From the NCBI GenBank assembly GCA_030549495.1, contig JAUIRK010000689.1, positions 1 through 64,000 of the forward strand: a stretch of 64,000 nt of DNA, written 5' to 3'. The notes under the pieces are model-generated. The model did not search any database. It had not been told where the DNA came from and was given only the letters and a program-made list of their open reading frames with translations. Made by a program: the position numbers and the translations under genes. Source of the stretch: Nectonema munidae (taxonomy: Eukaryota > Nematomorpha > Nectonematoida > Nectonematidae). Numbering within the stretch: the stretch's first letter is position 1; each line of letters opens with the position of its first letter. This document shows, piece by piece, positions 1 to 12,553 of this stretch.

Positions 1-153
1 TTCTTGTTTTATAAAATAATAATTTTTTTCTAGATTATTTTTTTGAGTTTCGGATTTTTTTGGAAAAAAAAAAGTTGCCACCACACGCGTAAGAGCTTTT
101 ATTTAGACTCTTTATAAATTTTTACCGACTTAAATGATTTTTTTTAGTTTAGA

Positions 154-215
154 GCAAGGCTCTCTAAACTATGGCCCGCGGGCCATGAGGGGGGGGGGGG
201 GGTTATGAGTCTGCT
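154..215. repeat. hAT-type element end fused to a G tract
   Basis: The stretch ggctctctaaactatggccc followed by cgcgggcca resembles the ends of many hAT non-autonomous elements. It runs into 14 consecutive G at 189-202. No matching opposite end was found nearby, so this is a truncated piece. The family assignment rests on resemblance only. Confidence 0.35.
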
Positions 216-640
216 TTCGCACGGCCTACGCTATTATATATTTATCAACTGATACTTTTCTTCTGATATTAGTGAAAATACCAATATGCTTTATATACTC
301 ATATTATAATGATTATATTTAATATAATTAATTTAATCTTATCCTTTTTGATGCCATAAAGTATTTTTATTATCGATTTATGCGTTTGAATCTTTAATTT
401 AGTTTTTCAAGGTACTTTAAAAGTGTTTTAAAGTTCATTTTTAAATTGTCATTAAATTTTAATCAAAAAGTTATAATAAAGAATACTGTATTTATGTTTT
501 TAGCAGGTTTTTTTTGAATTTTTTTATGTACAATAAATCTTTCTTTCTTTCTTTTGTTGAATAAGAATTAGCATTTTTATAGCAAAACTTACTTCGTGTT
601 AAAAGAGTATGCTGCATAAATGTTTTATATTTTAAAAATT
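216..640. other. AT-rich gap with a CTTTC tail
   Basis: No coding exon is recognisable. At about 531-556 an AATAAAT followed by repeated CTTTC resembles the 3' tails of non-LTR elements seen at 19,981-20,012 (reverse) and 26,176-26,212. The rest is AT-rich with no visible structure. Confidence 0.4.
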
Positions 641-670
641 GCTTTCACACTTACTTTATATATTCTCTAG

Positions 671-841
671 AATCGGAGGAAGAGTAGAGATGAAGTGTTT
701 GGATAAAGGAATTTGGGTAAAAATACCCAAAAACAGGGACGTACATTCTCAAACTTATTCAGGGCGAATTTTTTTGAAAAATGTTGAAACTTACGAGCTT
801 TCATTAAATGAAATTTTTTTATTCATGTTGTACAATTTTTG
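671..841 (+). other. possible orphan exon, weakly ZP-domain-like
   Basis: An acceptor-like tctctag at 664-670 precedes a 57-residue open stretch ending in a stop at 839-841. It contains VEMKCLDKGIWVKIP and then YSGRIFLK. This order (a V-x-C strand, then an S-G-x-I-F strand) faintly recalls the start of a zona pellucida domain, but the next expected cysteine is absent. No neighbouring exon was found. It could equally be a chance frame or part of a decayed element. Confidence 0.15.
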
Positions 842-842
842 A

Positions 843-1477
843 AAGTTATACAACTTACGGTTTCTAATATTTAGCCTTAAAAGTTAAAAATGAAAATTTT
901 TAAAATTTAAGATTTATATATACTCTTTATAAAAGAACTAAATTTTCAGGAGTTAAAATACGTTATTCCATTTAAAAAGGGTGCGAAACGTTTCGTACCC
1001 ATACGTTTGTACTAATTTTTGAGCAGTTTGTACTTATTATATAGTAATTTAAAAAATCCTTGGTATAATACGTGTTACAAAACATTTATTTCTTTATTTG
1101 AACTGAAGAAGATGGTTTTAAGACCACTAAGTGATTTTTTAATATTACAGATAAAAGTTTATAAAATTTAACCTGTAAAGAAGATCAATTTTTTGTATTT
1201 TTGACATATACATTGAGTTCAAAAATACTTAAAAAAAAATCAATTTTTACTTTTATTTTGCTATAGTTTTATCTTTATTTAATCTGACTAAAATTATTCA
1301 CCAACAAATTTATATCAATGTCTAATTTGCAAAAAAATTTCATAATTATTGAAATTTTATTCAAAATTCACGATAATTATAAATTTTTTTTTATAAATTG
1401 GTAAAATTTTACAACATTCAGTAGTACAAGATCTGAACCGAAGATCTTGGATTTCTATGACTGATGCTGCCCAAATA
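843..1477. other. gap, no feature seen
   Basis: AT-rich sequence with many stops in all frames. No repeat, RNA gene or coding similarity was recognised. Confidence 0.5.
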
Positions 1478-1681
1478 GTATCGCGTCAAAACGCCCGATA
1501 CCAAAATGCCCTCTGCCAAAACGCCCACAACAAAAAGACCCAGAAATTAAAGTTTACAAAAAAATAAATAAAAATTAAACCATTTTTTGTGATAATTTAT
1601 TTTCATTTTTTTTAATTTTGGTTTTTCAACTTTTTGGTAGCATGCGTTTTGGTATTGAGCGTTTTGACCCGACACAATACC
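1478..1681. mobile_element. MULE-like MITE with CAAAACGCCC motifs
   Basis: A roughly 204-bp element with inverted ends of about 35 bp. The left end reads gtatcgcgtcaaaacgcccg; the right end, reversed, reads ggtattgtgtcgggtcaaaa. Inside the left end the motif caaaacgccc recurs at short spacing with ataccaaaatgccc between copies. Ends built from short G/C-rich repeats in an A-rich context are typical of Mutator-like non-autonomous elements. No coding capacity is present and no clear target duplication was seen. Confidence 0.55.
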
Positions 1682-1943
1682 AAACCTGCTCACACCCACT
1701 TTTATTTTAATTTAAACTAAAATTATTTAAAATTTTTCCTACAATCACCAGACACTAGGTTTTGTTGTGGTATTTAAATTTAATTAGGAACTTTGGTTAG
1801 GTTAGAGGTGATGAGAAAAGGAAGTGATATAATCATGGACTCAACTTATGATCGACCAACTAAGTAAAATATATTGAATCATTGATATTACGCTTTTGTA
1901 TACATATTGAAAAAAAGCTGCGTGCGTATCAAACTCATGAATT

Positions 1944-2005
1944 TAATTATTGGGGAGGGGGGGGGGAGCGAAGTCTATTTTCGCCCCTAAAGTTAACTTA
2001 AGTCA
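1944..2005. repeat. G-tract repeat, related to 44.5 kb
   Basis: The order attattgggga, a run of 10 G, a short spacer and then attttcgcccc matches the reverse complement of 44,500-44,592 in motif order. The two are probably ends of one dispersed family. No second boundary was found here. Confidence 0.4.
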
Positions 2006-2181
2006 ATTATTTAAAACTTTTATATATAAATCTTAAAAAGAAGAAGGGATGTATAAAATTCTCGAGAAAATGACGTCAATTGTGAACAAAGGCACGAGGG
2101 AAACATTATAACTTTTGATATCTCAAACTTATATAACAATATAAAGTTGTTAATGAATGTTTTTATTTAGTAATACAGTTA

Positions 2182-4155
2182 ATGGAGTGCTCAATGTGTA
2201 GTTTTTTTACATCTTATGAAGATGAATTTGTATATCATCTCCTTTCTCGACATCGATATGATTTTTTTGTTGAAATGCTCTTCGATAAACTGTTTGTCTA
2301 CATTCCGTTCATATGAGGCATTTCCTAAGCATTGTTCACGAAAACATTTTTCTTCTCATCAAGCATGTTCGACTCATGATTATTTTGATGATTCTGAGTT
2401 TCTGTCTTCTAAAGTATTTTTTGAAAGTAGTCATTTTAAAGATGCCTTATTTTTGCTCAAGTTGAAAGCAAGTTTTTTGCTCAGTCAATCATCTATAAAT
2501 CAAATAATTCCTTTAATTCATACACTTATAGATGAAAGACTTGTTGAGGTTTACAATAAAATTAAGAACTTAGGACTTGATTGGCAAAAATTAATGAAAT
2601 TAATAGAATTTTACAAATTAATTGTTTTGCTGGCCTTGAAACGCCATTTTTACAGCACAAGTATTTTTCAAAAAATTTTAATCTTGTTGAACCTCAAAGA
2701 GTTATTTTAGGAACAAAAACTTATATAAATATAAAGAAAAAAAATATTATTAAAGATGTATTTGGATACTATGTCCTTTTATGCAGCAACTACAAGTTCT
2801 TCTTTCTCTCAATGAAGTACGGTTTTTTGGTGTGTACAAATCTAAAAAATGCATGAAAGACTATTTTGATGGATCATATTTTGGAAATTTAAATTTTGAA
2901 CAGAAGTACAATTCGCTTTTTTTGCTTTGTATTATGATGACTTTGAAATAGCGAATCCTATAGGCTCACATAGAAAAGAGCATAGAGTAACAGTTTTCTA
3001 TTGGACACTTCTTAATATTTTGCCGCGTCTTCGCTATACTTTGCCATTTTCTCAACTTTTAGCAATTAGAAAAACACAAAATTTGAAAAATTTTGATATT
3101 AAAAAGCTTTTGAAAAACTTTCGAAGACGACATGAAAAGCTTGTTCAATGGTGTAAAGCTAAAAATTAACAAGGAAATTAAAAAAGTTTATGACATTTTA
3201 TATTGCGTTTTGGGTGATATTCCTGTGGTACAGTACATTGGAGGCAAGCTTTGCCAAGAAGCCATGCAGAACTTGTGAAATTGATATTTCACAACTTTCA
3301 AACAGTCTTTATGGAAAGCAGTTTAGGCTTAGGAACGAAAGAGAACATGATATCAGATGTGAAGAAATGAAAAAAAAACATTTTTCCAAGGTTTATGGCA
3401 TTAATAACGAATCTGCTTTAAGTACTTTTCCTCTATTTAAAGTCACCGAGTGTATATTACATGATCCCATGCATGTTTTATTTGAAGGTGTTGTTAAAAT
3501 ATCACTACAATTAATCTTAGAATCAATCATTCATTTATGAAAAAAATTATTTTACCCTTGAAAGACTTAATTTTTTCATTTCAAGTTTTGGATATACTCA
3601 TTCCATGTCCAATGATAAACCCCAATCTTTACAAAGAAACTCATTGAAATACTTCAACACACTTCCTATGACGGCTATCCAAACAAAAAATTTTATTTTG
3701 GTTTTACCTTTTCTTATCTCTCATTTAGTTCCTAGAGATGACATGATATGGCAAAATTTCATCAAGCTTTTAAAATATGCTCACTAATATTATCTCCTAT
3801 TGCATCCAATGTCTCGCTGGACTCCTTGTATATTTTGATTTTTCAATATAATTCTTTTTATGCTAAAACATTTGGGCATATAACTTTTCCACCAAAGCTC
3901 CACTATTTTACACATTTTGCTGTCCAAATTAAAAAATTTGGACCCGCACGCAACCATTGGTGTGTCAGGTTTGAAGCAACGCATAGTGTTTTTAAAAATG
4001 TAAAATGAAAAAACTTTAAATGTATTGAAAAGTCACTATCTTTTTTCCATCAATACTGGATGTGTATGGTACAAATGAAAAGAACTTTATTTTTGCTATC
4101 TGATGTTGAAATAGAAGAAAAGCAACCTCTTGATACTAATGACATTTGCTTTTAG
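2182..4155 (+). pseudogene. decayed C2H2-finger/transposase-like gene
   Basis: Conserved blocks lie in order across shifting frames. At 2,182 a start codon opens a C2H2 finger (CSMC, 12 residues, HLLSRH), and a second, poorer finger follows near 2,315. A helical block ALFLLKLKASFLLSQ lies near 2,440. From 2,927 comes YYDDFEIANPIGSHRKEH. HDPMHVLFEGV lies near 3,461-3,493, and a C-terminal block has PKLHYFTHFAVQIKKFGP and then WCVRFEATHSVFK (3,890-4,003). I know this block order from many proteins annotated only as uncharacterised in invertebrates and fish; the His/Asp/Glu blocks look like those of cut-and-paste transposases. Several frameshifts and stops separate the blocks, so it is dead. The superfamily is not certain (CACTA/Plavaka-like is one option). 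No terminal repeats were found. Confidence 0.6.
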
Positions 4156-4692
4156 ACAAAAACCCTGTTTTTTCAAATCATGGAAATATTTTTTCAACTA
4201 GTTCAGCAAAAGTAAAAGCAATTAAATACATGAAAGACTTACAAGATCTTTAAGATTTCCTTTTTTTTTTATTCTTTTCCAACATAAAAAGCGAATAGCC
4301 GAAGTTTTGTTTAATTGAAAAAATTTTAATATCATCTAATAATATACTTGTTTTTTCATGTGATAAACTTAAAATTATTGAGTTTGATGCTCATTTAAAT
4401 GCTTTTTGTTGTAAAAAATCTAACTAAAAAGTGTGTATTGAATTTAAAAAAATTGATTATAAATGACCACAAAATTGTTTTGCACATCAAGAATTTATCT
4501 TTGTAGTTTTAGTTAATGTTGATTTTTGTTGGTCATAATAATAAAGTTTTCTTATATTCACAAAGAATATTTTTTTCAAAATACTTTTTAGAATTTTTTT
4601 AATATATCTATCCCTATTTCTTTTGACATTTGATATCAATATATTTTCCATTTATTTTTTTAAGTATTATTTTGAAATATTACTAAATAAAT
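4156..4692. other. gap between two relics
   Basis: AT-rich, with no recognisable gene. It may contain the decayed 3' part of the preceding relic or the 5' flank of the SAM-domain relic. Confidence 0.4.
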
Positions 4693-4989
4693 ATGGATAA
4701 GGTTGCAAAGGAAATCGATGAAAACAGTACCACTACACAAGTTGTGCAGTGTCTTCAGGCTTTGAACATTCCCCCTTATGTTGTTTCAGCTTTTCATGGT
4801 TATCAAATTTTTATTGATCATAAGTTGTTATTAGTTTTTATATTTAGAAAATGAAATTGATGGCTTAGCGTTTTTCCGACTAGACGAGAAAATATTTCTG
4901 TTATATAGTTGGAGATGGAATTGCATATCATATGGAACCAATTAAGAAAAAGGCTATATTATTTTTACTTAAAACATAATACGTTTAGG

Positions 4990-5165
4990 ATTTAAACTAC
5001 CCTAGAAATTTTCAAGTTTTAGGTTTTTTAAAAAAAATTTTTTTAAAAAAAATATTCCCTTTTTTAAAAAAAAAAATTTTTAAAAAATTTAAAAAAATAT
5101 TTTTTGAAAATTTTGAAAAAATCCCAATTTTTTTTTTTATCTTTTTTTTTTTTTTTTATTATTTT
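4990..5165. repeat. A/T homopolymer block
   Basis: About 170 bp made almost only of alternating runs of A and T (up to 15 in a row). It lies inside the SAM-domain relic. Some of this may be consensus error in a homopolymer-prone assembly. Confidence 0.6.
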
Positions 5166-7030
5166 AATTTGCAAATAAAGTTTTAGTTTATTTAGTTAAT
5201 TTTTTTTGTTTGCTTTATCATTATGAAAAATATAAACTTTCCATTCTAAATTCTCGCTGTATAAAAAAACACTTTGTCACAATGTAATACCAAACGCTAG
5301 ATATTAGTCTTTAATATTTTTACCGAAAACTTATTATGCCGTTAACCTAAATTATTCGAAAAATTTTCAAATTCTTTTTTTTTTTTCAAAAAAGCATTTT
5401 CAGAGACTGCTATCAACTTTTTAAATTCTAAATTAGTCAAGTTTTAAAAAAAGTTTTCTCAAGACTATAATATACTTTCATACGCAATAGATTTTGTGCT
5501 GTAGATTAAATTTATTAAATAAATTGCTTTTTGATTTATTTTTGTTTTTTAGGTTACTCTGTTTTTAACCGGTTTGGTTTGAAATTTTTAAGATTTTGCT
5601 CTCTTAAGATATTGTCCTAAATTCTAGATTATATTATGAAGGCTGTACAAGTTTGCTGCAGTTTACCATTAAGTAGAGTTGTATTGAAATTTTTGTATAA
5701 AGAAAAATCCTATTTAATTATAAATAATTGTAGTTTAGTTCTTATGATTTCAACTAATTTTCCACTAACTAAGCACCTTACAGTTGAACGTGTTTAGAAG
5801 CAAGGAGTTTAGAAATAATTTTCTCAAAAGTGTTTAAATGTTTAGATCTTAAACGTGGTGAAATTTTCAGGTGTTCAAAATCTGTGACATTTTTTGTGTT
5901 TAGTTTTGCGTTTAGATTCTAAACACATTTTTTACAGTGCAGAACTATTCCTTACGTAACTCAACTCCTTTTTCTCTCCCAAGATACAGACTCCATAAAT
6001 CAAATACTTCTTTAAAGAAATTTTAAAAATAGTTAAAAAAACACTTTATTAACTCGACTTTTCAAATGATAGAAATAATCAATATTTCGACCTTTGCGGT
6101 CTTTCTCAAGATTGTAAACATTTTTTTAACATCAAGTGGAAATAGATAGATGTGTGGAGATAAAGATGTCATATGTGGCTTTTCTCTCATTCTTTGTAGG
6201 CTTTTCACTTTTTCTTTTCCTCTCTCCTCATTATGTAAGTATTTAAACATGTAAGCACACACTTCCAACCACATATGACATCTATATCACTTCTTTAAAG
6301 TTTAGAATGTGTAAACTATGGAATAATCATTTCAATAATATTTTTACCAAATATCATTCACCTAAGATTATAAAGGTAAAATTTATTAGTTTTATTTTTG
6401 AATAGATATGTTGTTTGAATACGGGTGTCAATTATTTTTAATTATTTGTATTATTTTGCATATATATTTATGTGTGTGTATATAGATATTTTGTTGCTTC
6501 ATTCTTTTCAATTTCTCATCACATATTTATCCTATTTTTCTTCAATTTTTACTGTAATCATATATTTGTCCAGCTTTGTAATATTTCCATTTTTTTAATT
6601 TTTATCAGGTTGATAGGATACCAGCGGTTCTTATGATCCTTTTTCATCCATTCTATACATACTTCAGTTTTCTTACAAATCTCACAAATTCTATGTTTCA
6701 TAATTTCATTTCGTTTTTAATTCATTTTTGACTGTGTTATATCTCTGTGTAGCATGCATGAAATAAATTCTTATCTTCTTCTTAGAGGACTCTCTCAAAT
6801 TTTTGTTAAGTCCTTATAGATTTTATATTTGCATTGAAAATATCGAACACTTTTAATCTGTCACTTTAAATAGCATTGTTTATAAGGTTGGCGATTGTAT
6901 TGATAAAATATTGATAAAGCTATCATCCACAATAAAATATTAAATTGTTTTTCCTTCAATGATAAAAACTTCTTTCTTTGTGAAAAACTAGAGATTCCTT
7001 ACTTTTCAGAGCACTCTATTTCTCATACAT
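5166..7030. other. insertion or long intron within the SAM relic
   Basis: No coding block of the relic is recognisable here. Between about 5,790 and 5,930 the word gtttaga recurs several times. Near 6,755-6,785 atgaaataaattcttatctt resembles a LINE 3' tail. The rest is featureless AT-rich DNA. Confidence 0.35.
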
Positions 7031-9339
7031 CGTTTTGTCAAGTGAAGAAAAATTCTTTTGAAAGTTGATGATTTGGTGGATTATCAACCTCTTGGAATTT
7101 ATAGTTTGCCTAATGAGTTTTCAAGTAATGCTATTCTTTCAAAGAAATTTGTATATTGAATATATTTGAGTAGGATTTAACTCTGTTAAGTAGTTATCTA
7201 TTTTGTACATAGCATTTCTCTATCATGAATCTTATGTTTCACTACTTTATAATTTTATTTATAACAAAGGTTTTCAAAATTTTAAGGAAAAAGTTTATGA
7301 TTGTTTTTAATCGTGACTCAACAAAAAAAGTTCAGATACCTTATTCTTTTGATATTAAAATTATGATGGATCTTGTGTCTTGTTAAACATCCAATTTTAC
7401 TATGACTATGATGTTGAAGAATTTATAGATCTTGATGAAAAAACTTTTGAAGACTTTTTAGTGCAAAAAATTATGAAAATAAAATTTTTATATTTGAAAC
7501 AAAATGATTATTCAAATTATGAAGCTTCATTTTCCTATAAATGGTATATATATTCCTATAATGGATATATTATAAATTCATCTAAAAATCTTGAAAATAC
7601 TAGTCTTAATTCAAATGATGATACTACATTAATAAGTCATTTATTCGTAGGTTTTTATCCTTTGGTTTAATTATTTTTGTTTTTTAAGTAAAGTTTGGCC
7701 TAAACTTATAACATTTCCTAAAGAAAAGCTTCAAAGAGGAGTGCTTAATAAATTGAATTGTCAAGAAAAGCTTAATTCTTCAGATATATTTAAGCTTATG
7801 GACACACTCTATACGCACTTTAGCCTTTACGAAGGAGGAATGTAAGTTTTTCTTAAAATTTAAATATATAATAGTTTTTTTAAGATATCCAGGTGGAGAT
7901 AAATATCAACAAATGGTCGATTTACTTTTGGAAACCTTTCCATACTTTTAATGAATGAAAGTGGGTTATCATTTAAATCCTGCAAGGTAAAGAAAAATGA
8001 GCTAAAATTATTAAAACTAAGAATGCTTATATATATAGACATTTTAAATTTATTGGAAAATGAAGTTGCAGTATTATTGGTCTAATCAAAGGAGGGGAAG
8101 AGATAAAATTCTGAGTGAAGTTCAAGCAAAAGTGAGGGAAAATGTGATCAAAAGTTTCAAGACTATACATGCTCACACAAAGCTACTGTTTTTGGTTTAA
8201 ATAACTATTTGCCCAAAAGTTGCATGGAAACTGAAAGTACTGTAATTGAGAAGATAACATGGCTAAACAAAGAATTCAAAAAGGCAGAACCCAATATGCA
8301 AATATAGTTAAAATGAAGATGGATATAACTTTTGCAGATAGGAGAAAAATTTAATCGAACAAAAACAAAAGATTTCTATGATATTGAATCATTTTCATAG
8401 TTTTTTGACTCAAGCTGATGAAGTAAGAGTTTTCTTAATCAAATGAAATATTCTTAACTTTTACTTTTCAGATTCTACAAGAATTTCAATGTTTGAAATG
8501 TTATGTTGGATAAAAATGTAGAACTTACCACAATTCAGTATATGGAAAAATATGGGCCAGCTATATTAAAATTAATTAAAAATAAGAAAAAATTTGCAGG
8601 TTACAATTGAAATGATTTTACTATGGAGCAACAATGTTTAAAAAAAAAGTAAACATTTTTTTATAAATTATTAATTTTTTTTTATTTTTGTGTTTTTCAG
8701 CGATGTTTTTGGCTATTTGATTATTGCTTGCATACCATTACTTTTCAATGAAAGCTATGAACCAACGATCTTTAGGTAAATGATGACAAATTATTCAAAT
8801 GGAAGCAAATATTTTTATTTAAAAATTGAAAATAACGACTTATATTTTTGTAATCGCTTTATGAACTTGATTTTAGGTCTCATTCTAACATGTTTTTGTT
8901 TCAACTTGGAGTTTCCAAATTGTGTCAAAAAACACTCTGCTTTGTTCACAACATGTTGATTGGTTTAAAAGATTCAGAAGAAAGCATGAAAAAGATTTTG
9001 AATGTTATATACAAACTTGAAAGAGAGTTGAAAGAATAATAAAAAAGTTTAATTTACAGACATTAACAAAATTTTTATAATAAAAATTATGCCCATTTTT
9101 TGCTATCATTGTTGTTTTCTTATAATAAACTTTTTTCTTGTTTTTTTAATGAAAAAGCTAATTTTAATTGAAGTAGTCCACTTTTTTTATTTGATAATTG
9201 ACTCTGTATTAATAGAACGAGGGATTACTAAAAAAATAAATAGAGTAAGAAATATGATCAGTAAATTTTTTGGTTATTATATTCTTTCGAAAGCAATTAG
9301 GTATATTTTTTAATTCTTGCGATTTTTATATAAGATATA

Positions 9340-9565
9340 CTATATCCTCATGTTAATACAAAATGTTTGATGTTTTTGATGGAAATTTTCTTCTTTAAGT
9401 GATGATATGAAATTAAACAAACGTTATTTTGCAATGTATAATGATGACTTTGAAGTAGTAAATCCAATAAGAGCACATTAAAAAAAACATAAACTATATA
9501 TATTATTGGTCACTTATAAAATTACCTAAGGAATATAGATACAAATTTTCCATTTTTAGAATGGT
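9340..9565 (+). pseudogene. second fragment of the C2H2/transposase-like family
   Basis: YFAMYNDDFEVVNPIRAH followed by a Y-Y-W-S-L block and LPKEYRYKFSIF is a clear relative of YYDDFEIANPIGSH...FYWTLLNILPRLRY in the relic at 2.2-4.2 kb. Only this central block survives. It is broken by stops. Confidence 0.6.
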
Positions 9566-9624
9566 GAAGATTCCTTTTAAAATATTATTTTTTATTGAGG
9601 ATGACAATGTAAAAGCTACCAAAA

Positions 9625-9800
9625 GTGTTGCTGATAATTTAACAGTTACAATTCAAAGTATTAGTAAACACAAATTTAATTGGTGATTTAAACAAAAATT
9701 TTATTGTGTCTGATCAAAGTCGAAGTATTAGTAATTACAAATATAATTTGTGAATAAAACAAATTTGGTTGTGTCTGTTACAAATGGGAGTAATAGTAAT
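9625..9800. repeat. imperfect direct repeats
   Basis: The phrase agtattagtaa followed by acaaattta or acaaatata recurs at spacings near 70 bp (about 9,658, 9,726 and 9,791), each copy next to a tgtgtctg word. This is a decayed tandem array of two to three units. Confidence 0.35.
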
Positions 9801-9959
9801 TACAAGTTAAATCTCTGTATACTTAACAGATTTGTTCGTATAAGTCACAGATTAATCTAACAGTATTAACAAATAAATCAGTAGTAATTACTAATCAATT
9901 AGTGGTTCTTTGGACAGAGATAATCGCAAGTTATATTCGTAATTTTTTTCTCAGTGTTT

Positions 9960-12275
9960 TAAATAAATCATCAAAATAGCGTCTTGCGGCCATCCGAGGT
10001 AGTAAAAAAAATTGCGGCCCCACGAGGGTTAACGTTTTTTTCTGAATGACGTAGATTTTCATTTAGGGAATAACTCCATACTATAATAAACATGAGGCAA
10101 AAACAAAGCCTTATAAAGTATGAGCTTCGTTTGTGTAGGTAAAATACTACGACGTTGTCCAGGTTTACTAATTACAATATTCAGCTTGTTCAGGCCTGAG
10201 TTACAGTGTGGACTCCAACTATATAAGCTTATTGTTGATCAAGATTTTACACAAGGAATTTATATAGATGCAAAGAAGTAAATAAATGACGGAATACAGT
10301 ATGTATTTACAAACAAAATTTAGCTAGTTGCGAGTTTTATTATTAAATTTCTTCAAAATAAAAAATATTGAATTTTCTGTTTTCATTATATCAATAGATT
10401 CAGGTGAAAACACTTTAGTAGCAATTTCAAAAGGGTGGAAGAACATTAACAAAATTTTCTAAAACATTCCATTCATGCTCAGAAATTTTTTCAAATATGT
10501 CATAAAATTTCAAAGATTGTAGTTCTTCAAATTTTAATAAATCTTGAAATTATGTTGTTCTATCAGATTTTTGTAACTAGAAGGAGATTCAGGTGCTCAT
10601 TTTTTATGTTGTGATGTATATTTTCTATTTTAAAGGTGATTTTCGAAAAAATTTCGAAATTTTTCCAACTTTTTCTTCAATTTCAAGCACATTATTATCT
10701 TTGCTTTGCTCAGGGCGGTAAAAAGTAGTGTTTTTACAATTTTTGGATATTTTCTAATTACCGGTAAAAGGTGTTCGGTAACGGTAAAGTAAAAAGTGTT
10801 TTTATACCTTGAAAATCGTAGGATTAAGCTAACTACTTAAAAAATATCATGGATGTCAAGAGCAATTTAAAAAGAGGCAATTTTGTATAGTAAATGATTA
10901 GGCGATGAAAAGAGACCGTCCCTACCCTTACTTATAGTACTAGAAAATGGGTCTAAATGAGTTAAATGTTGCGTTTTGATTAACGTAAAAAGATTGTTGA
11001 ATTTACAAGCATCCAGGAAGTTAGACTGGTTTAGACAACAATTTTCGATATTATGCAGAAATTTCATCTAATTTTTCCCATTGGAATATTTGAATATCTG
11101 CATTATTATTCATATAATTATGTATTTTTCATATAGCAACAGTTTTTTATGTATTTTCATTTGGAATTAAAGAAGATATTTTTACTTGAAAGTAAAATTG
11201 ATTTATATTTTTATAAGGAAATGCAAAATATTAATTCATCTCCTCATAAAATCATTTTGTCCTGGCGTTTTTATTAATTTGATTTTCGTGACTATCACGC
11301 TATAATTTTTAAATAAGGATGTCACGAAACAAATATCAGAGTAATCATTTTCAATCTTATCACCATTATCTTTTCATCATCTTCTTCATTATGATGATAA
11401 TAAAATAATTTACAAATATGAAACACTCAATTTTTTCGCTAAAACGAATAAAATATATATCTACTTATCAGCTGAAATTAATTGGATTTTGTAAGGCGAG
11501 AAAGATTGTGGTGCTCTTAGCGTGACAAAATGCTGGGCGCCATTTTCAATGATTTCATCACGAAACTCTCATGCACACATGCAAGCGCCGTGATCTCTTC
11601 TATAGGAGGAAACAACAATATTAAGAATGGGAATAAAAAATTAATTTTAATAATGAAAGCATCATTGTTTTATATTTATTTGTGGTGAGGAGTGATGGTA
11701 ATCATAAAAGTATATGTGTTTATATGGAAGTAATAAAAAAGGATGATCAAGCAATATATGTATAATAAATAATTAGTGATATAAATGATGACGTGCCTCC
11801 TTCTAGCTTAAACTATTTTCAATCAGACAACAGCTCTTCGCAAATATCAAACACTTATGCCATGCATTTCGTTGAAAAAGAAGGAATTTCAAAATAATTT
11901 TGCATTCTTTGCCTAGTTGAAGTAAGAATTTCGTTTTTTAATAACAAATTTCACTTTTTTTTACTTTAAGAGTATGCAGAATTTAAAAGGAATTGAAACG
12001 AATTTCAATTTAATGATAATAATAATAATTTATTACAGCAAATAAAATGTGATTTGGAGTTGATCAACATGCGAAGAAAAGAAGAGAGTCTTTTGTATAT
12101 TAAATAGAGGACTTAATCCAAAAAATCTCATTCTTTTATTGATAGGATCAGGCAAACAAATTTCAGAGCGGGTGGGGCAGGAATATGAATTATTCGCCTT
12201 TAATATTTAAATACATTCCAAATACTCTAAAGTTAAAATTTAGTTAAGAAACTCATCTTTCATAAGAGGTGTAAA
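9960..12275. other. gap, no gene seen
   Basis: AT-rich, with only short frames. At 9,975-10,030 a G/C-rich patch (gcggccatccgagg, then gcggccccacgaggg) looks like a hAT end remnant. Near 10,740-10,800 the words ggtaaaaggtgttcggtaac repeat loosely. Nothing else was recognised. Confidence 0.4.
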
Positions 12276-12553
12276 CAGGACCGGCCTTAGGCCACTGCAA
12301 ACTATGCGGCGGCAGTGGGCCCCTCGCTTCTCATTTTTCATTTTGATGATATATTGTATGATTTCGATAAACGCAAGGTCCGCAAAGTAAAGTTACTTTG
12401 ATCGTCATTTTGTGTTAGTGAAAAAGTAATAAAACAAATCCCTTTTCTTTTTTTCAAAATCTTATTTCTCACTTTTTTTCTTTTTTTCTACCCACACTGG
12501 GCCCCGCGCAATCCATTTTGCATAGGGCCCGGCGGACACTAGGGCCGGCCCTG
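12276..12553. mobile_element. hAT-type MITE, GGCCGGCC ends
   Basis: The ends are inverted: CAGGACCGGCCTTAGGCCAC on the left and, reversed, CAGGGCCGGCCCTAGTGTCC on the right. Next to them are the G/C-rich subterminal words gtgggcccc and cgggcccta. This is a widespread hAT non-autonomous end type. There is no coding content. The flanking 8-bp duplication is not clear, so the copy is probably old. Confidence 0.6.

Larger units (their letters stand above)
4693..9041 (+). pseudogene. intron-bearing SAM-domain gene relic (SAMD3-like family)
   Basis: Exon 1 (4,693-4,798) opens with MDKVAKEIDENSTTT and the first helices of a SAM domain (VVQCLQALNIPPYVVSAFH). A GT-AG intron (4,799-4,847) joins in phase to ENEIDGLAFFRLDE. 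After a long insertion come FNRDSTKKVQIPYS (7,297-7,338), IQFYYDYDVEEFIDLDEKTF (7,383-7,450), a block with LITFPKEKLQRGVLNKLN (from 7,705), and IYPGGDKYQQMVDLLLETFP, which is joined across an intron starting at 7,842 (gtaagt). Further donor and acceptor pairs lie near 8,420-8,471 and 8,648-8,700. This block order (SAM, ubiquitin-like strand block, P-x-Y/P-G region) is that of SAMD3-like uncharacterised proteins, many of them in repetitive families. Frameshifts and stops break the frame, so it is a pseudogene. It may be a transposon gene or a duplicated host gene. Confidence 0.55.
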
